Assembly (NCBI GenBank): GCA_001970955.1
Contig: MPUH01001090.1
Coordinates: forward strand, 1-24,406
DNA: 24,406 nt
Direction: 5' to 3'
DNA from: Stentor coeruleus
Taxonomy: Eukaryota; Ciliophora; Heterotrichea; Heterotrichida; Stentoridae
How positions within the stretch are numbered: position 1 is the first letter of the stretch; each line of letters starts with the position of its first letter. Below the pieces are notes generated by a model. That model worked only from the letters and a program-made list of their open reading frames with translations, was not told the DNA's origin and searched no databases. Made by a program: the position numbers and the translations under genes. Shown one piece after another: positions 1 through 8,025 of the stretch.

Positions 1-584
1 AGAACTATCATCAGAATTGTCTTTACCTAGCATTTGGGCAATCCCAAAATCAGTTATTCTTAAGGATTTTTTTTGTATATAAAATAAAAGGATTATGGAT
101 TTTAGGAATGTGTTAAATAGCCTTTGTTGTCAAAAACGAGGTTTTCAGGTTTGATATCTCGATGAATAATCCCGTTTATATGAAGATATTCAAGACCCAT
201 TAAAATGCAGGAAATTAAGAATTTTGATTGAGTTTCGTTAAACTGTCTGTTTTTGCTGAGATGGTAACGTAAATCGCCACCTGTCATCAGATCCATGACT
301 AGATACAAGTTTAAACGATCTTGAAAAGCATACTGCATATTAACTATAAACGGATGTTTGATTATTGATAACAGCATTCTTTCTTTTAACACAGATTGCA
401 CACTATTTTTCTTCACTATACGAGTCTTTAGCATTTCTTTCATAGCGAAAACTCTCCCATTCTTACATGATTCAGCTTTCCAAACTTTTCCAAAACCACC
501 ACGGCCTATAACTTTTTCAAGCCTAAAGTCTCTTTTACTCATCCCAGAAGTAGCTGAATCTGTTTTAATTTCTGAGTTACCCAT
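1..584 (-). CDS. STK32/YANK-like AGC serine/threonine kinase, N-terminal part, interrupted and truncated by window edge
   Basis: The minus-strand reading from ATG 584 gives a protein kinase N-lobe and part of the C-lobe. Seen: Gly-rich loop GRGGFG (residues 27-32), FAMKEM with the ATP lysine at K49, helix-C Glu E68, LVMDLMTGGDLRYHL hinge region, catalytic HRDIKPEN (141-148), then FDNKGYL (151-157). The frame then hits a stop, but RITDFGIAQML resumes at about position 61 and stays open to the window edge. Joining at the TTAA repeats gives NKGYLRITDFG, the normal spacing for this family. The GGDLRYHL and ITDF...AAML-like wording is typical of STK32/YANK kinases within the AGC group. The sequence starts MGN, but residue 6 is Ile, so an N-myristoylation site is not convincing. 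The rest of the activation loop and C-lobe lie beyond the left edge. As sequenced, the gene would give a truncated kinase unless the insertion is absent in some copies. Confidence 0.85.
60..116. other. 53-bp TTAA-flanked insertion inside kinase gene (candidate retained IES)
   Basis: A direct TTAA lies at 60-63 and again at 113-116, 53 bp apart. The sequence between is AT-rich, contains in-frame stops for the kinase, is not a multiple of three, and has no GT donor on the coding strand, so it does not fit the 15-nt introns seen elsewhere here. Removing one TTAA plus the interior restores an uninterrupted kinase frame with canonical spacing. I see no convincing terminal inverted repeats. An internal eliminated sequence retained in the assembly is the leading reading; a small insertion mutation or misassembly are the alternatives. 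Confidence 0.55.
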
Positions 585-1128
585 TAATTATTACTTTTAT
601 AACACTAAGTATGATCTCTATTATTTTTATACAAATTATTGGATATTTTAAATGGACTTACAACATCAAAATTACTATCATAAATTATTTACTGCAAAAA
701 CTTAAACAATTTATACCTTCTTTTTATAACGCAGATATTATACTGATTACAATATTCTTAAATCATTCTATATACTTTATATTTATATATAAATAAAAAC
801 TTCATATATACACCTTAAATATAATCTTTTAATAATCTAATTTATAACATCTTTACTTAAAGCTTAACTTAAAAATTTTTTTTTATAGAACTAAATCACA
901 AACATCATAATTTTATTATCCTATAATAAACTATATGAAAAAAAAAACTATCAAAACTAAAACTATAAACATTTTCCAATAATAAACTATATATATCTTA
1001 TTTTATATTTTTAATACACACAAATCATATAATAAATCGTAACATTATATAATCCAATCGATTTAATACACACAAATCATATAATAAATCGTAACATTAT
1101 ATAATCCAATCGATTAAATTACTTAAAC
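585..1128. other. AT-rich intergenic region
   Basis: Lies between the kinase start and the 3' end of the coiled-coil gene, both on the minus strand, so it should hold the kinase promoter and the coiled-coil gene's 3' UTR. Apart from the 52-bp tandem duplication I see no gene or RNA. The short plus-strand ORFs here are AT-rich, low-complexity and not gene-like. Confidence 0.6.
1010..1115. repeat. 52-bp perfect tandem duplication, two copies
   Basis: The 52-bp unit starting TTTAATACACACAAATC at 1010 is repeated exactly from 1062, and the match continues two bases into a third unit, to 1115. No N separates the copies. Its length is close to the N-split duplications elsewhere in the window, so an unmerged assembly overlap is as likely as a real tandem repeat. 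Confidence 0.9.
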
Positions 1129-1890
1129 TTATTGACTTTTAGGATAAATCGTCGGCTCAGACCCACTGAAATTCGCTGTGGTCAAGCTTCCTGACATAGC
1201 CAATTCCAATTCTTCATACGCTGACCTTTGCATCATCTGACTATTCTGCAATCTTTGTATCAGCTCAAGTTCCTCCTGTTCCATCCTAGCAATATCATTT
1301 TCTTTTTGCTGCTTTTTAGCATTTTCTTCCTCAATTTTCTTCTCAAGTTCTGCTCTCACTTTTGCTTTTCTCTCTTCTTCCAACCTTCTTTTTTTCTCTT
1401 CAGCTTCCCTATGCATATTTTTAACATTTTGCGTCACTGTAGCTTTTTCTAATAATTCCATGTTTTTGTTCTGTTCAATCAAACTTTGGTTTTCTTTTTT
1501 AGCTAATTTTATTGCCATAACTTCATCTTTAAGTTTTTTAATCATTTCTTCCCTTGTTGTAAGTCTTGATTGTTTAGATAATTCCTTGTTTAATTTATTT
1601 TGTTCAAGTCGGGATTTTTCTTCTTCTAAACGTTTGTTTTTTTCTTCTTCTTTTATACGTAGTTCTTCAAGCATTTCAGCTTTACGTTGCATTATTTCTC
1701 GAGCTTTGTTACGAGTTTCTTCAATTTTCTTAAGTGATCGTTGCTCTTCAAGTTTTAATAAAGCTATACGGTTTGCTAGAAGCTGAGCATCTTCTTCAGC
1801 TCGTTTACGCATGTTTTTAGCCTCAACGAATTTGTTGTGCTCGTCAATGATCTCTTCTTCATAAGTCTTTTCAGTTAGGTTCGTTGACAT
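1129..1890 (-). CDS. Coiled-coil protein of unknown function (253 aa)
   Basis: A single open frame from ATG 1890. Residues ~10-225 are almost entirely Glu/Lys/Arg/Leu-rich helix with few prolines or glycines, as in a long coiled coil; the last ~25 residues (from about SGSLTTANF) are Ser/Thr-rich and non-helical. No catalytic or membrane motif is visible. The start is only 53 bp from the divergent TTLL start, so the two probably share a promoter region; a cytoskeletal or ciliary role would fit that neighbour but is only inference. Two 15-nt strings inside it begin GTAA and end AG, but they are GC-rich and lack the A six bases from the 3' end that all accepted introns have, so I keep the frame unspliced. 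Confidence 0.8.
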   Translation of the reverse strand: MSTNLTEKTYEEEIIDEHNKFVEAKNMRKRAEEDAQLLANRIALLKLEEQRSLKKIEETRNKAREIMQRKAEMLEELRIKEEEKNKRLEEEKSRLEQNKLNKELSKQSRLTTREEMIKKLKDEVMAIKLAKKENQSLIEQNKNMELLEKATVTQNVKNMHREAEEKKRRLEEERKAKVRAELEKKIEEENAKKQQKENDIARMEQEELELIQRLQNSQMMQRSAYEELELAMSGSLTTANFSGSEPTIYPKSQ

Positions 1891-1943
1891 TTCAATTGCG
1901 AATTATATTTAAATCGAATTTTCATTTGAAAATATTAGATTGA
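1891..1943. promoter_or_regulatory. Short divergent promoter region between coiled-coil and TTLL genes
   Basis: Only 53 bp of AT-rich sequence separate two head-to-head start codons (ATG 1890 minus, ATG 1944 plus). Any promoter and 5' UTRs for both must lie here or overlap the coding regions. No named element can be recognised. Confidence 0.5.
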
Positions 1944-4151
1944 ATGGAGTTTGTGTTTAATTACACTAGAAATTCTTTTAAACCGTATCCAAATACAATT
2001 TTGAATAACACTTTATGTGGGTCGTATATTGCGACGAATGAAGTAGTTTTTAAGGAGACTTCAGTTACCCCGTTGAAAAGCGAAAAATATTATTATAGAA
2101 GCAAGATTAGGACTGGATTGACGCCTAGAGTGGAAAGGAGAATACAGAGTTCGGATGGTAAGATTTGTGAAATTGAAAGAATTAGTAGCTTGGGATTGAA
2201 TCCTACAAATAAAGACCATAGATCACATGCAGGCTTACATAGCCAAGGTATCCATATACGTACTGTAAGCATCCCTCCAAAAACTCAAACAGGAGAAAAA
2301 TTTAAGAAGTATCTCAAACACAAAGAAAAAGAAGGAAAAACCTATAATATTAATAAAGAAGGAATTTCTGGACTCTTGATTTCTCAGATTCCTCTTGATG
2401 ACAGTATTTCCCCAACACAAAAAAATAAATTAAGCATACTAGAATCTCATGCTAGACGCAAAAAGGAATGCAGAAGTTCATTTAAAAATAATGAAACCCA
2501 ATTCGAATGGGCAACTTCTGATACATCAAAAACACGGAAGAAAAATCCTCAAAAAATAGAAAAAATCCTTGTAAGAGATGCGATAAGAGATACAGAATGG
2601 ATCAGCCGAGCTAAGCCCCAAATAATAAAAACCTTCAATTTGCAAATGAACAAAAGCAACGGTGTAGAAGTTGAACTTCCAACAGATAGTTTTTTTTACT
2701 ACAAATACTATTTAGGCAATGGAAATAACTCAAATCTTATAAAGCAATGCTTAAGCACTAGATGGTGGTGGGTTAGAGTAAGTGAGGAAAAAATGGCAAA
2801 TGCTCATTTAGTATGGACTCAATGGAAAGATAAAACAACCATTGAATCCTTACCTAAACTTGCAATAACTCATCAAATCGATTCAAGAATTCCAACAACA
2901 ATAACGACAAATGCTCGTTATCATTCCCCTCAATCACATTCCCGTCCTAAATTAGTTGATATATCATCATTAGGATATAATCTAATCACAAGATCAAAAG
3001 GTTTCACAACACTCAAACCAACCATATATAAAAGTTCAGAACAACGTATACACAATAAAATCGAGCATAACTTCCACTTAGCCAACAAAAAAGCTTTGTT
3101 TTATAATATCAAAAAATACTACAAACTCCTTGATGAAGATGTTTTTAATGTAATCCCCGTAACTTTTCACGTAAAATCTTACCTGGATCCGATTTTTAAA
3201 GATTTTGAACTTTGTTATCAGAACTATGACGAACTTTCTGATGACAAAGGGAGAAAACCAGCAAATATTTGGATTGTGAAACCAGGGGAAAATACAAACA
3301 GAGGCAACGGTATAACTGTATGCACAACAATAGACCAAGTGAAACTCGAACTCCAAACAAGTCAAAAGTCTTCAGAAATGCGAACTTTTATTATTCAAAA
3401 ATACATAGAAAGGCCATTTTTAGTCAATAAAAGAAAATTCGATATTCGATGTTTTAGTCTTATCACATGTATCAACGGATGTCTTCAAGGATATTTCTAT
3501 AGCGAAGGTTATTTACGCACAGCTTCAAAACCTTTTTCTTTACAAGCTACAAATAAATTTATACATCTTACAAATGATGCTGTACAAAAATACTCAGACG
3601 ACTATGGGAAATTTGAAAATGGTAACAAAATGTCATATACGGATTTTCAAAGATATCTTGATAATCATTGTGAATGTGGGGCAAATTTTATTGAAGATGT
3701 TCTGCCAAAAATTAAAAATATTGTCAAAAGGACTATTGAAGCTGTTTTTTATAAAATTGACCCGAATTCTCGTGGACATTCATTTGAGATTTTTGGATAT
3801 GATTTTTTATTAGATGAAGATCTTAAACCTTGGCTTTTAGAAGCTAATACAAATCCTTGTCTTGAATTGTCTTCACCACATTTAGCTAGGATTATACCGA
3901 ATATGGTTGATAATGCACTTAGGATTTCGATTGATCCATTGTTTCAAGAACCAATTTCGCATTTGAAACATTTGGTTAGTCCTAATCCTTGTGATATACC
4001 TGAAAATAAATTTGAACTTGTTTTTCATTCGATGAGTGATGGAGAAGCTTTGAGGGAAAGGATGAGGAATGGGAGAAGTTTGGATGATGAGGAAATGGAA
4101 AAGATGTGTGAAGATGAGGATGAGCGATGGGGAGATGCGGAGAATGATTGA
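1944..4151 (+). CDS. Tubulin tyrosine ligase-like (TTLL) glutamylase/glycylase
   Basis: A 735-aa uninterrupted frame. TTLL enzymes are ATP-grasp ligases that add glutamate or glycine chains to tubulin tails, chiefly in cilia and stable microtubules. Seen: a long basic N-terminal extension (about 1-240); a pre-domain with LGNGNNSNLIKQCLSTRWWW; then the ATP-grasp core with WIVKPGENTNRGNG (443-456), QKYIERPFLV, FDIRCF (499-504), HLTNDAVQK (from 541), GYDFLLDEDLKPWLLEAN and NTNPCLELS. E633 and N635 of WLLEANTNP are the expected Mg-ATP ligands. The last ~30 residues are strongly acidic (DDEEMEKMCEDEDERW). No in-frame string fits the local intron rule. I cannot separate glutamylase from glycylase by eye. 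It is convergent with the transporter on its right. Confidence 0.93.
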   Translation: MEFVFNYTRNSFKPYPNTILNNTLCGSYIATNEVVFKETSVTPLKSEKYYYRSKIRTGLTPRVERRIQSSDGKICEIERISSLGLNPTNKDHRSHAGLHSQGIHIRTVSIPPKTQTGEKFKKYLKHKEKEGKTYNINKEGISGLLISQIPLDDSISPTQKNKLSILESHARRKKECRSSFKNNETQFEWATSDTSKTRKKNPQKIEKILVRDAIRDTEWISRAKPQIIKTFNLQMNKSNGVEVELPTDSFFYYKYYLGNGNNSNLIKQCLSTRWWWVRVSEEKMANAHLVWTQWKDKTTIESLPKLAITHQIDSRIPTTITTNARYHSPQSHSRPKLVDISSLGYNLITRSKGFTTLKPTIYKSSEQRIHNKIEHNFHLANKKALFYNIKKYYKLLDEDVFNVIPVTFHVKSYLDPIFKDFELCYQNYDELSDDKGRKPANIWIVKPGENTNRGNGITVCTTIDQVKLELQTSQKSSEMRTFIIQKYIERPFLVNKRKFDIRCFSLITCINGCLQGYFYSEGYLRTASKPFSLQATNKFIHLTNDAVQKYSDDYGKFENGNKMSYTDFQRYLDNHCECGANFIEDVLPKIKNIVKRTIEAVFYKIDPNSRGHSFEIFGYDFLLDEDLKPWLLEANTNPCLELSSPHLARIIPNMVDNALRISIDPLFQEPISHLKHLVSPNPCDIPENKFELVFHSMSDGEALRERMRNGRSLDDEEMEKMCEDEDERWGDAEND

Positions 4152-4384
4152 AGCTATTTTATATAAGAGTAAATATGCACTCAATGTAGGATAATATATA
4201 AGCCAGTATGATTTTGTAATTGATATGTGATAGCTCTTATATGCCTAGTAAATAGTTAGTTCTTGTTGAGTACTTACGGATTATTCGTAATAATCTTATT
4301 GGAATTTCATCATGTAATTTATATATTATCCTAAACCAAAAATTTAATCCCTAAACACAAAAATGAACACCTTTCATTATTTAC
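4152..4384. other. Convergent 3' intergenic region
   Basis: 233 bp of AT-rich sequence between the TTLL stop (TGA) and the downstream stop of the minus-strand transporter. It should hold both 3' UTRs. No gene or clear hairpin was seen. Confidence 0.6.
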
Positions 4385-5767
4385 TTAATTATATAAGATC
4401 CCTTTACTTTTTCTAAAAAAGTTATGAAATATATGATCACACGACGCTCCATGAAATCTCTAAATACACCTTACCGATATATTCCAAGAAATACCCCACA
4501 TAATAATAGCAAAACCTAACCATGAAAACAACACCAAAACTCCAACATAAATACTAAAAGTATCAAACAAAAATCCTATAAAAAAAGGTGCTGGAAAATC
4601 TCCAAACATATGCATAAAGAAAATAGCTACCGCATTAGCTTGACCTCTCATTTCTTTTTCAACACAATTCATCATAGCAATTGCAACTGGACCTTTTCCT
4701 CTGTATATATAATACCCAAAAAGAAATATAGCAGCAATTGCATAACCTATTATATAATAATAAAATTGACCTATCGCACTTCCCCCTACAGCAAATATTG
4801 TAGCTAAAATCATAACTACAAATAACATATAACTTGACTTTTCAACAGATATAAACATAAGTTTTTCTTGACTGATTTCATTGATTTTTTCGGCATCATA
4901 ATACTTTTTTAAGTTCCAATCAAGAATTAACGACCCTAAAATAGTTCCAGTAAATCCACATCCTATTGTAATCCCTGCCATTATTCTTGTCGCTACCAAC
5001 TGTGACATTTCATATTCCTTCTGAAGAATAAACGGTCCCTGATTAGAAAATACCCAAAACGAAATCCCACCAAAAGTGAAAATATACGCAGAAAATCCTA
5101 AAATAATAAACACATACTGAGCATTTTGAAACAATATTTTTAACTGTTTTCCTAATGACATAGGACTAGTATCTTCCTTAATAGCAATAAGCCTTGGGTC
5201 TTTTTCAATGACAAGTGCAAAAAGACATAAAACAAAAATAATCCCAGCTTCAAAATAAAAAGGATAATACCAAGCATTAAAATAATAAGCAATACTCGAA
5301 CCAAATACATACCCAAACGAAGCTCCTAATGCAATAGCCGAATAAAAAACGGCAATCCATAAACTTTTCTTATCACTTGGCGCATATTCTAATATAAGTG
5401 GTGGTCCTAAACAAGCAAAACTTACTTCTCCAACACCAGAAACCCCTCTTGCTATAGCTAATTCCAAATAACTTCTTGATAAACCTGTACCCAAAGCTGT
5501 TAAACTCCATAGAAAAAGACCTCCAGCAATCAGTGTAAAAGGATGTTTCATCTGAGAATAATGGGCAAAAAAAAATCCTGTCAACATAAACCCAAACATA
5601 AAAATCGACCCTAAAGACCCAGCTTCTTCATTAGAAAGTCCCATACCTTCATCTGAACTTTCTAATGTTTTTATAACAGATGCTAAAATTCCCCTATCAG
5701 CATAAATCATCATGTTTGTAAAAGTTAAATAAATCAAAGCTGCCCATGAAGATATTTGCCAAGCCAT
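4385..5767 (-). CDS. Spinster-like major facilitator superfamily transporter, two exons
   Basis: Coding parts are 5767-4475 and 4459-4385, giving 455 aa. The long exon encodes about twelve hydrophobic helices. YADRGILAS in the first helix (D24, R25) and RGVSGVGEVSFACLGP in the fourth (107-122) match the Spinster/SPNS branch of the MFS, whose members move lipids or organic anions across lysosomal or plasma membranes. The usual MFS motif A between helices 2 and 3 is degenerate here (HYSQMKHPF). Without splicing the frame ends at a TAG that is the end of a 15-nt intron; splicing adds 24 basic residues (from RFHGASCDH to GILYN) before TAA. Substrate cannot be inferred. The start lies just downstream of the RING gene's stop on the same strand, with very little space between. 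Confidence 0.88.
4460..4474 (-). other. 15-nt intron, phase 0, in transporter gene
   Basis: On the minus strand it reads GTAAGGTGTATTTAG. It lies exactly between codons, has A at position 10, and its last triplet is an in-frame TAG, which is why the unspliced frame ends here. Confidence 0.8.
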
Positions 5768-5829
5768 TTATTTTATAAATCATAACTAAGAAGTGTATNA
5801 TTTATTTTATAAATCGTAACTAAGAAGTG
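5766..5829. repeat. N-split 30-bp duplication (probable assembly overlap)
   Basis: The 30 bp at 5766-5795 recur at 5800-5829 with one mismatch, with TAT and an N (5799) between. It spans the transporter start and the RING stop. Collapsing it would leave only 18 bp between the two genes. Confidence 0.85.
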
Positions 5830-6223
5830 CTTAATAATCGGTAGAACTCGTGTGTTAAGATTTGCTCTGCTGTTTCTATAAGGGCTAAAAGGTTTAAATT
5901 ACACTTTTGGGTTTTATGGTTGATAAAGTTAACTTTTTTCTTCATTTTCACAGATCGGTATTGCTTTCGTTGGAATTCTGATGTGATTTTTAGGAATGTG
6001 GCCNAGATCGGTATTGCTTTCGTTGGAATTCTGATGTGATTTTTAGGAATGTGGCCTTACAGACTGGACATTTATTTTCGATCTATGTAAGAATTACATC
6101 TGACCACTTGGAAATGCAGTTGAAACAGAACTCGTGGCAGCACGAATTAATCACCCCTTGGATACCGATTTCACTTAGACAGATACCACAGATTTTCGCA
6201 TTAGATGTAAACCTTGTTTTCAT
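5820..6223 (-). CDS. Small C3HC4 RING-finger protein, split by one intron and an assembly duplication
   Basis: Reading the minus strand from ATG 6223: exon 1 is 6223-6098, a 15-nt intron follows, exon 2 runs 6082-6005, and after skipping the N and one duplicate copy the same frame continues 5951-5820 to TAG, giving 111 aa. An in-frame TGA lies just upstream of the ATG. RING ligands are C12-x2-C15, C28-x-H30, C33-x2-C36 and C47-x2-C50 (CGIC, CCHEFCFNC, CPVC). RING-HC fingers usually act as ubiquitin ligases that bind an E2. The tail after the finger is basic (MKKKVNF) with no other domain. Leaving the duplicate plus N in (53 bp) would shift the frame, which supports removing it. The gene sits directly upstream of the transporter on the same strand. 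Confidence 0.8.
5952..6056. repeat. N-split 52-bp duplication inside RING gene (probable assembly overlap)
   Basis: Bases 5952-6003 are repeated exactly at 6005-6056, with a single N at 6004. The repeat lies within the coding sequence, and the RING frame is open only if one copy and the N are dropped. Confidence 0.93.
6083..6097 (-). other. 15-nt intron, phase 0, in RING gene
   Basis: Minus strand GTAATTCTTACATAG, between D42 and I43. It ends in an in-frame TAG and has A at position 10. Removing it joins the CHEFC half of the finger to the CPVC half at normal RING spacing. Confidence 0.88.
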
Positions 6224-8025
6224 TATAATAAATCAATATATCTTTCCCCATGCTTTTTAGGATGAATTTCACTAGGAGAAATGTCAATATGAAAAAAAAT
6301 CCGATTAAGCAAATATTCAATCTCTGTGTCTCTCTTTTTCCTTTTCCTTAAATATTATACTTAAAAATTGACTATAATCAAAAGCTAAAGTTTTAGTTGT
6401 TACTAAAATCATAATTTGAAAGTAAATCTATTTGTTTCATATCTTTTATTATCTTATTATAAAAGTTTTTTTAGCTTATCCTATCTTATTAGCTTCAATT
6501 TTAAAAATTTTTTAGTCTTTTTTTCTCTTTGAGTTATTTCAAAATTTTGTTTTTCCTTGGATTCAAGCTTTGATTTAGATTCTCGTAATTTTGTACCCTT
6601 GATTTTATCTTTGTTTTTTTTAATAGCTTTTTATCGATCATCATTTCTTATTTGAATGTTTTTTTCTTGGACTGTACCTGTTGATTTTACCATGAGATTT
6701 TTTTTTTTTTATTAGGCAGTATTAGAAAGTTTTAAGCAGTTCTAAAATATACGTTTCGATATACTTGGCTTTAATATATGGTTAAAATTAGAGACTTTAT
6801 AGGTTTTTCGTTTATTAAGGGCTTAATAAGGCAAGATAATTTTGAAGATAAAGATTTATTGAGGATTGATAGGAAAATTTTATTAAAGCAGATGCTTTTT
6901 ATACTTCGTCTTGTTCTTTGATCAGCTTTTTGGAGCTTAATTACCGTGATAATCATGCTACAATTGTAGGATTTTTTTTCAGATAATGTAATGTTCATGC
7001 ATACTGTTACCAGATTTGCATATATGTTTAGTCATTTCAAACCATGATTTTAAGGACATAAAATTCTTGAAGATAAAATTCAGAGGCAAATTACCCTAAT
7101 TATATGAGAAATTAAATACTTTTATTACAGCATCCCTTATTAACTAAGGCAGATTTAATAATTTTATGACTTGGCAGTATGTTTTTTCAGTGTAATCTTG
7201 TAATACTTATAATATTTTCTATTTGAGTTTCAATATTGTTGGGCATATATTAGAATTGCAATTTTTGCATATTATTATGTTTCTAAAAATTTTAATTTTT
7301 TTATAAGAGGATATACAAATTTCATTAGAAGTTAAATAAAATTTCAATTGATAGAAATATATTTTTTCAGTGGATAAAGCCTAAGATGTAAACTGACCAA
7401 ATACATTTAATTAAACCTCTGAAAAAGTTTATAATAGCAAAGATTATTATTTTTACCTATTAAACTTACTTTGGGGTATACTTTAATACAAGATTAGTTG
7501 AAAAAGCTTAAATATGGATATTATATAGCAAGACTTTAGGTGTTTAAGAGATGATTACAATTGTTTATGTAAATATGAATAAAAGGATGAATATAAATAG
7601 GAAATGAAATTTATGAGTTGAGAAATAAAATTTAAGTTTATTATAGCAAGTAATATGCCGACGTTTATTATAATCTTATGCAAGCATAGGTTAGTATAAA
7701 AGCATATAGTTTATAGCTTAATGCATCAAACTATATAAAAAAAATGATTATGATATACATCATTAAACAAATAAAATCCATAATATAAAATTCCTCATGA
7801 GTTACAGACTTTAAACACAAACACCTCTTACATTTGTTTAAATTCCTCTGATTACAAATGTATTATTATTATTTTCCTTATGTATTTCATAATAATAGTT
7901 TTTTATATAATACCCTTATTTGTTTTTATCTAAGAATTATTACTTCTTTGATTTGCCCTTAAGGTGTAACTTGCTTTATTTAGTTCTCGATTAAAAATGA
8001 ATTACATTTATAGTTAGTTCAACAA
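6224..8025. other. 1.8-kb gene-poor AT-rich region
   Basis: No gene that I can support. The minus strand holds a few coding-like stretches: a Lys-rich frame at 6693-6481 with one internal TAA at 6631-6633, an unlikely 75-codon frame at 6998-6771, and an open segment at about 7110-6985 reading ...SLKSWFEMTKHICK.... They lie in different frames with stops between them and carry no recognisable domain, so at most they are a decayed gene. The right part should contain the promoter of the kelch gene at 8026. Poly-T runs are frequent. Confidence 0.5.

Noticed and set aside
60-116. Reading the kinase interruption as a spliceosomal intron
   Set aside because: No GT donor on the coding strand at the boundary and a length of 53 bp, unlike the 15-16 nt introns in every other gene here.
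1228-1786. Phe/Ser-rich plus-strand ORFs opposite the coiled-coil gene
   Set aside because: They are the reverse complement of Lys/Glu-rich coding sequence, a typical shadow.
1129-1890. Two in-frame 15-nt strings on the minus strand, GTAAACGAGCTGAAG and GTAACAAAGCTCGAG, as introns in the coiled-coil gene
   Set aside because: Both are GC-rich compared with the accepted introns and have C instead of A at position 10. The unspliced sequence gives a continuous coiled coil.
5903-5920. An 18-nt GT...AG string in the RING tail as a second intron
   Set aside because: Too long for the 15-16 nt class, and the frame is open through it without a stop.
99-6056. A shared TTTTAGGAATGTG string between the kinase insertion and the RING gene
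   Set aside because: Only 13 bp and not extended on either side; the RING copy is coding. Most simply chance in AT-rich DNA.
6036-6260. 74-codon plus-strand ORF
   Set aside because: It is antisense to the RING exons and has no recognisable features.
6771-6998. 75-codon minus-strand ORF as a gene
   Set aside because: Low-complexity Ile/Leu/Lys/Ser composition, no domain, no plausible splice partner, and neighbouring frames are full of stops.
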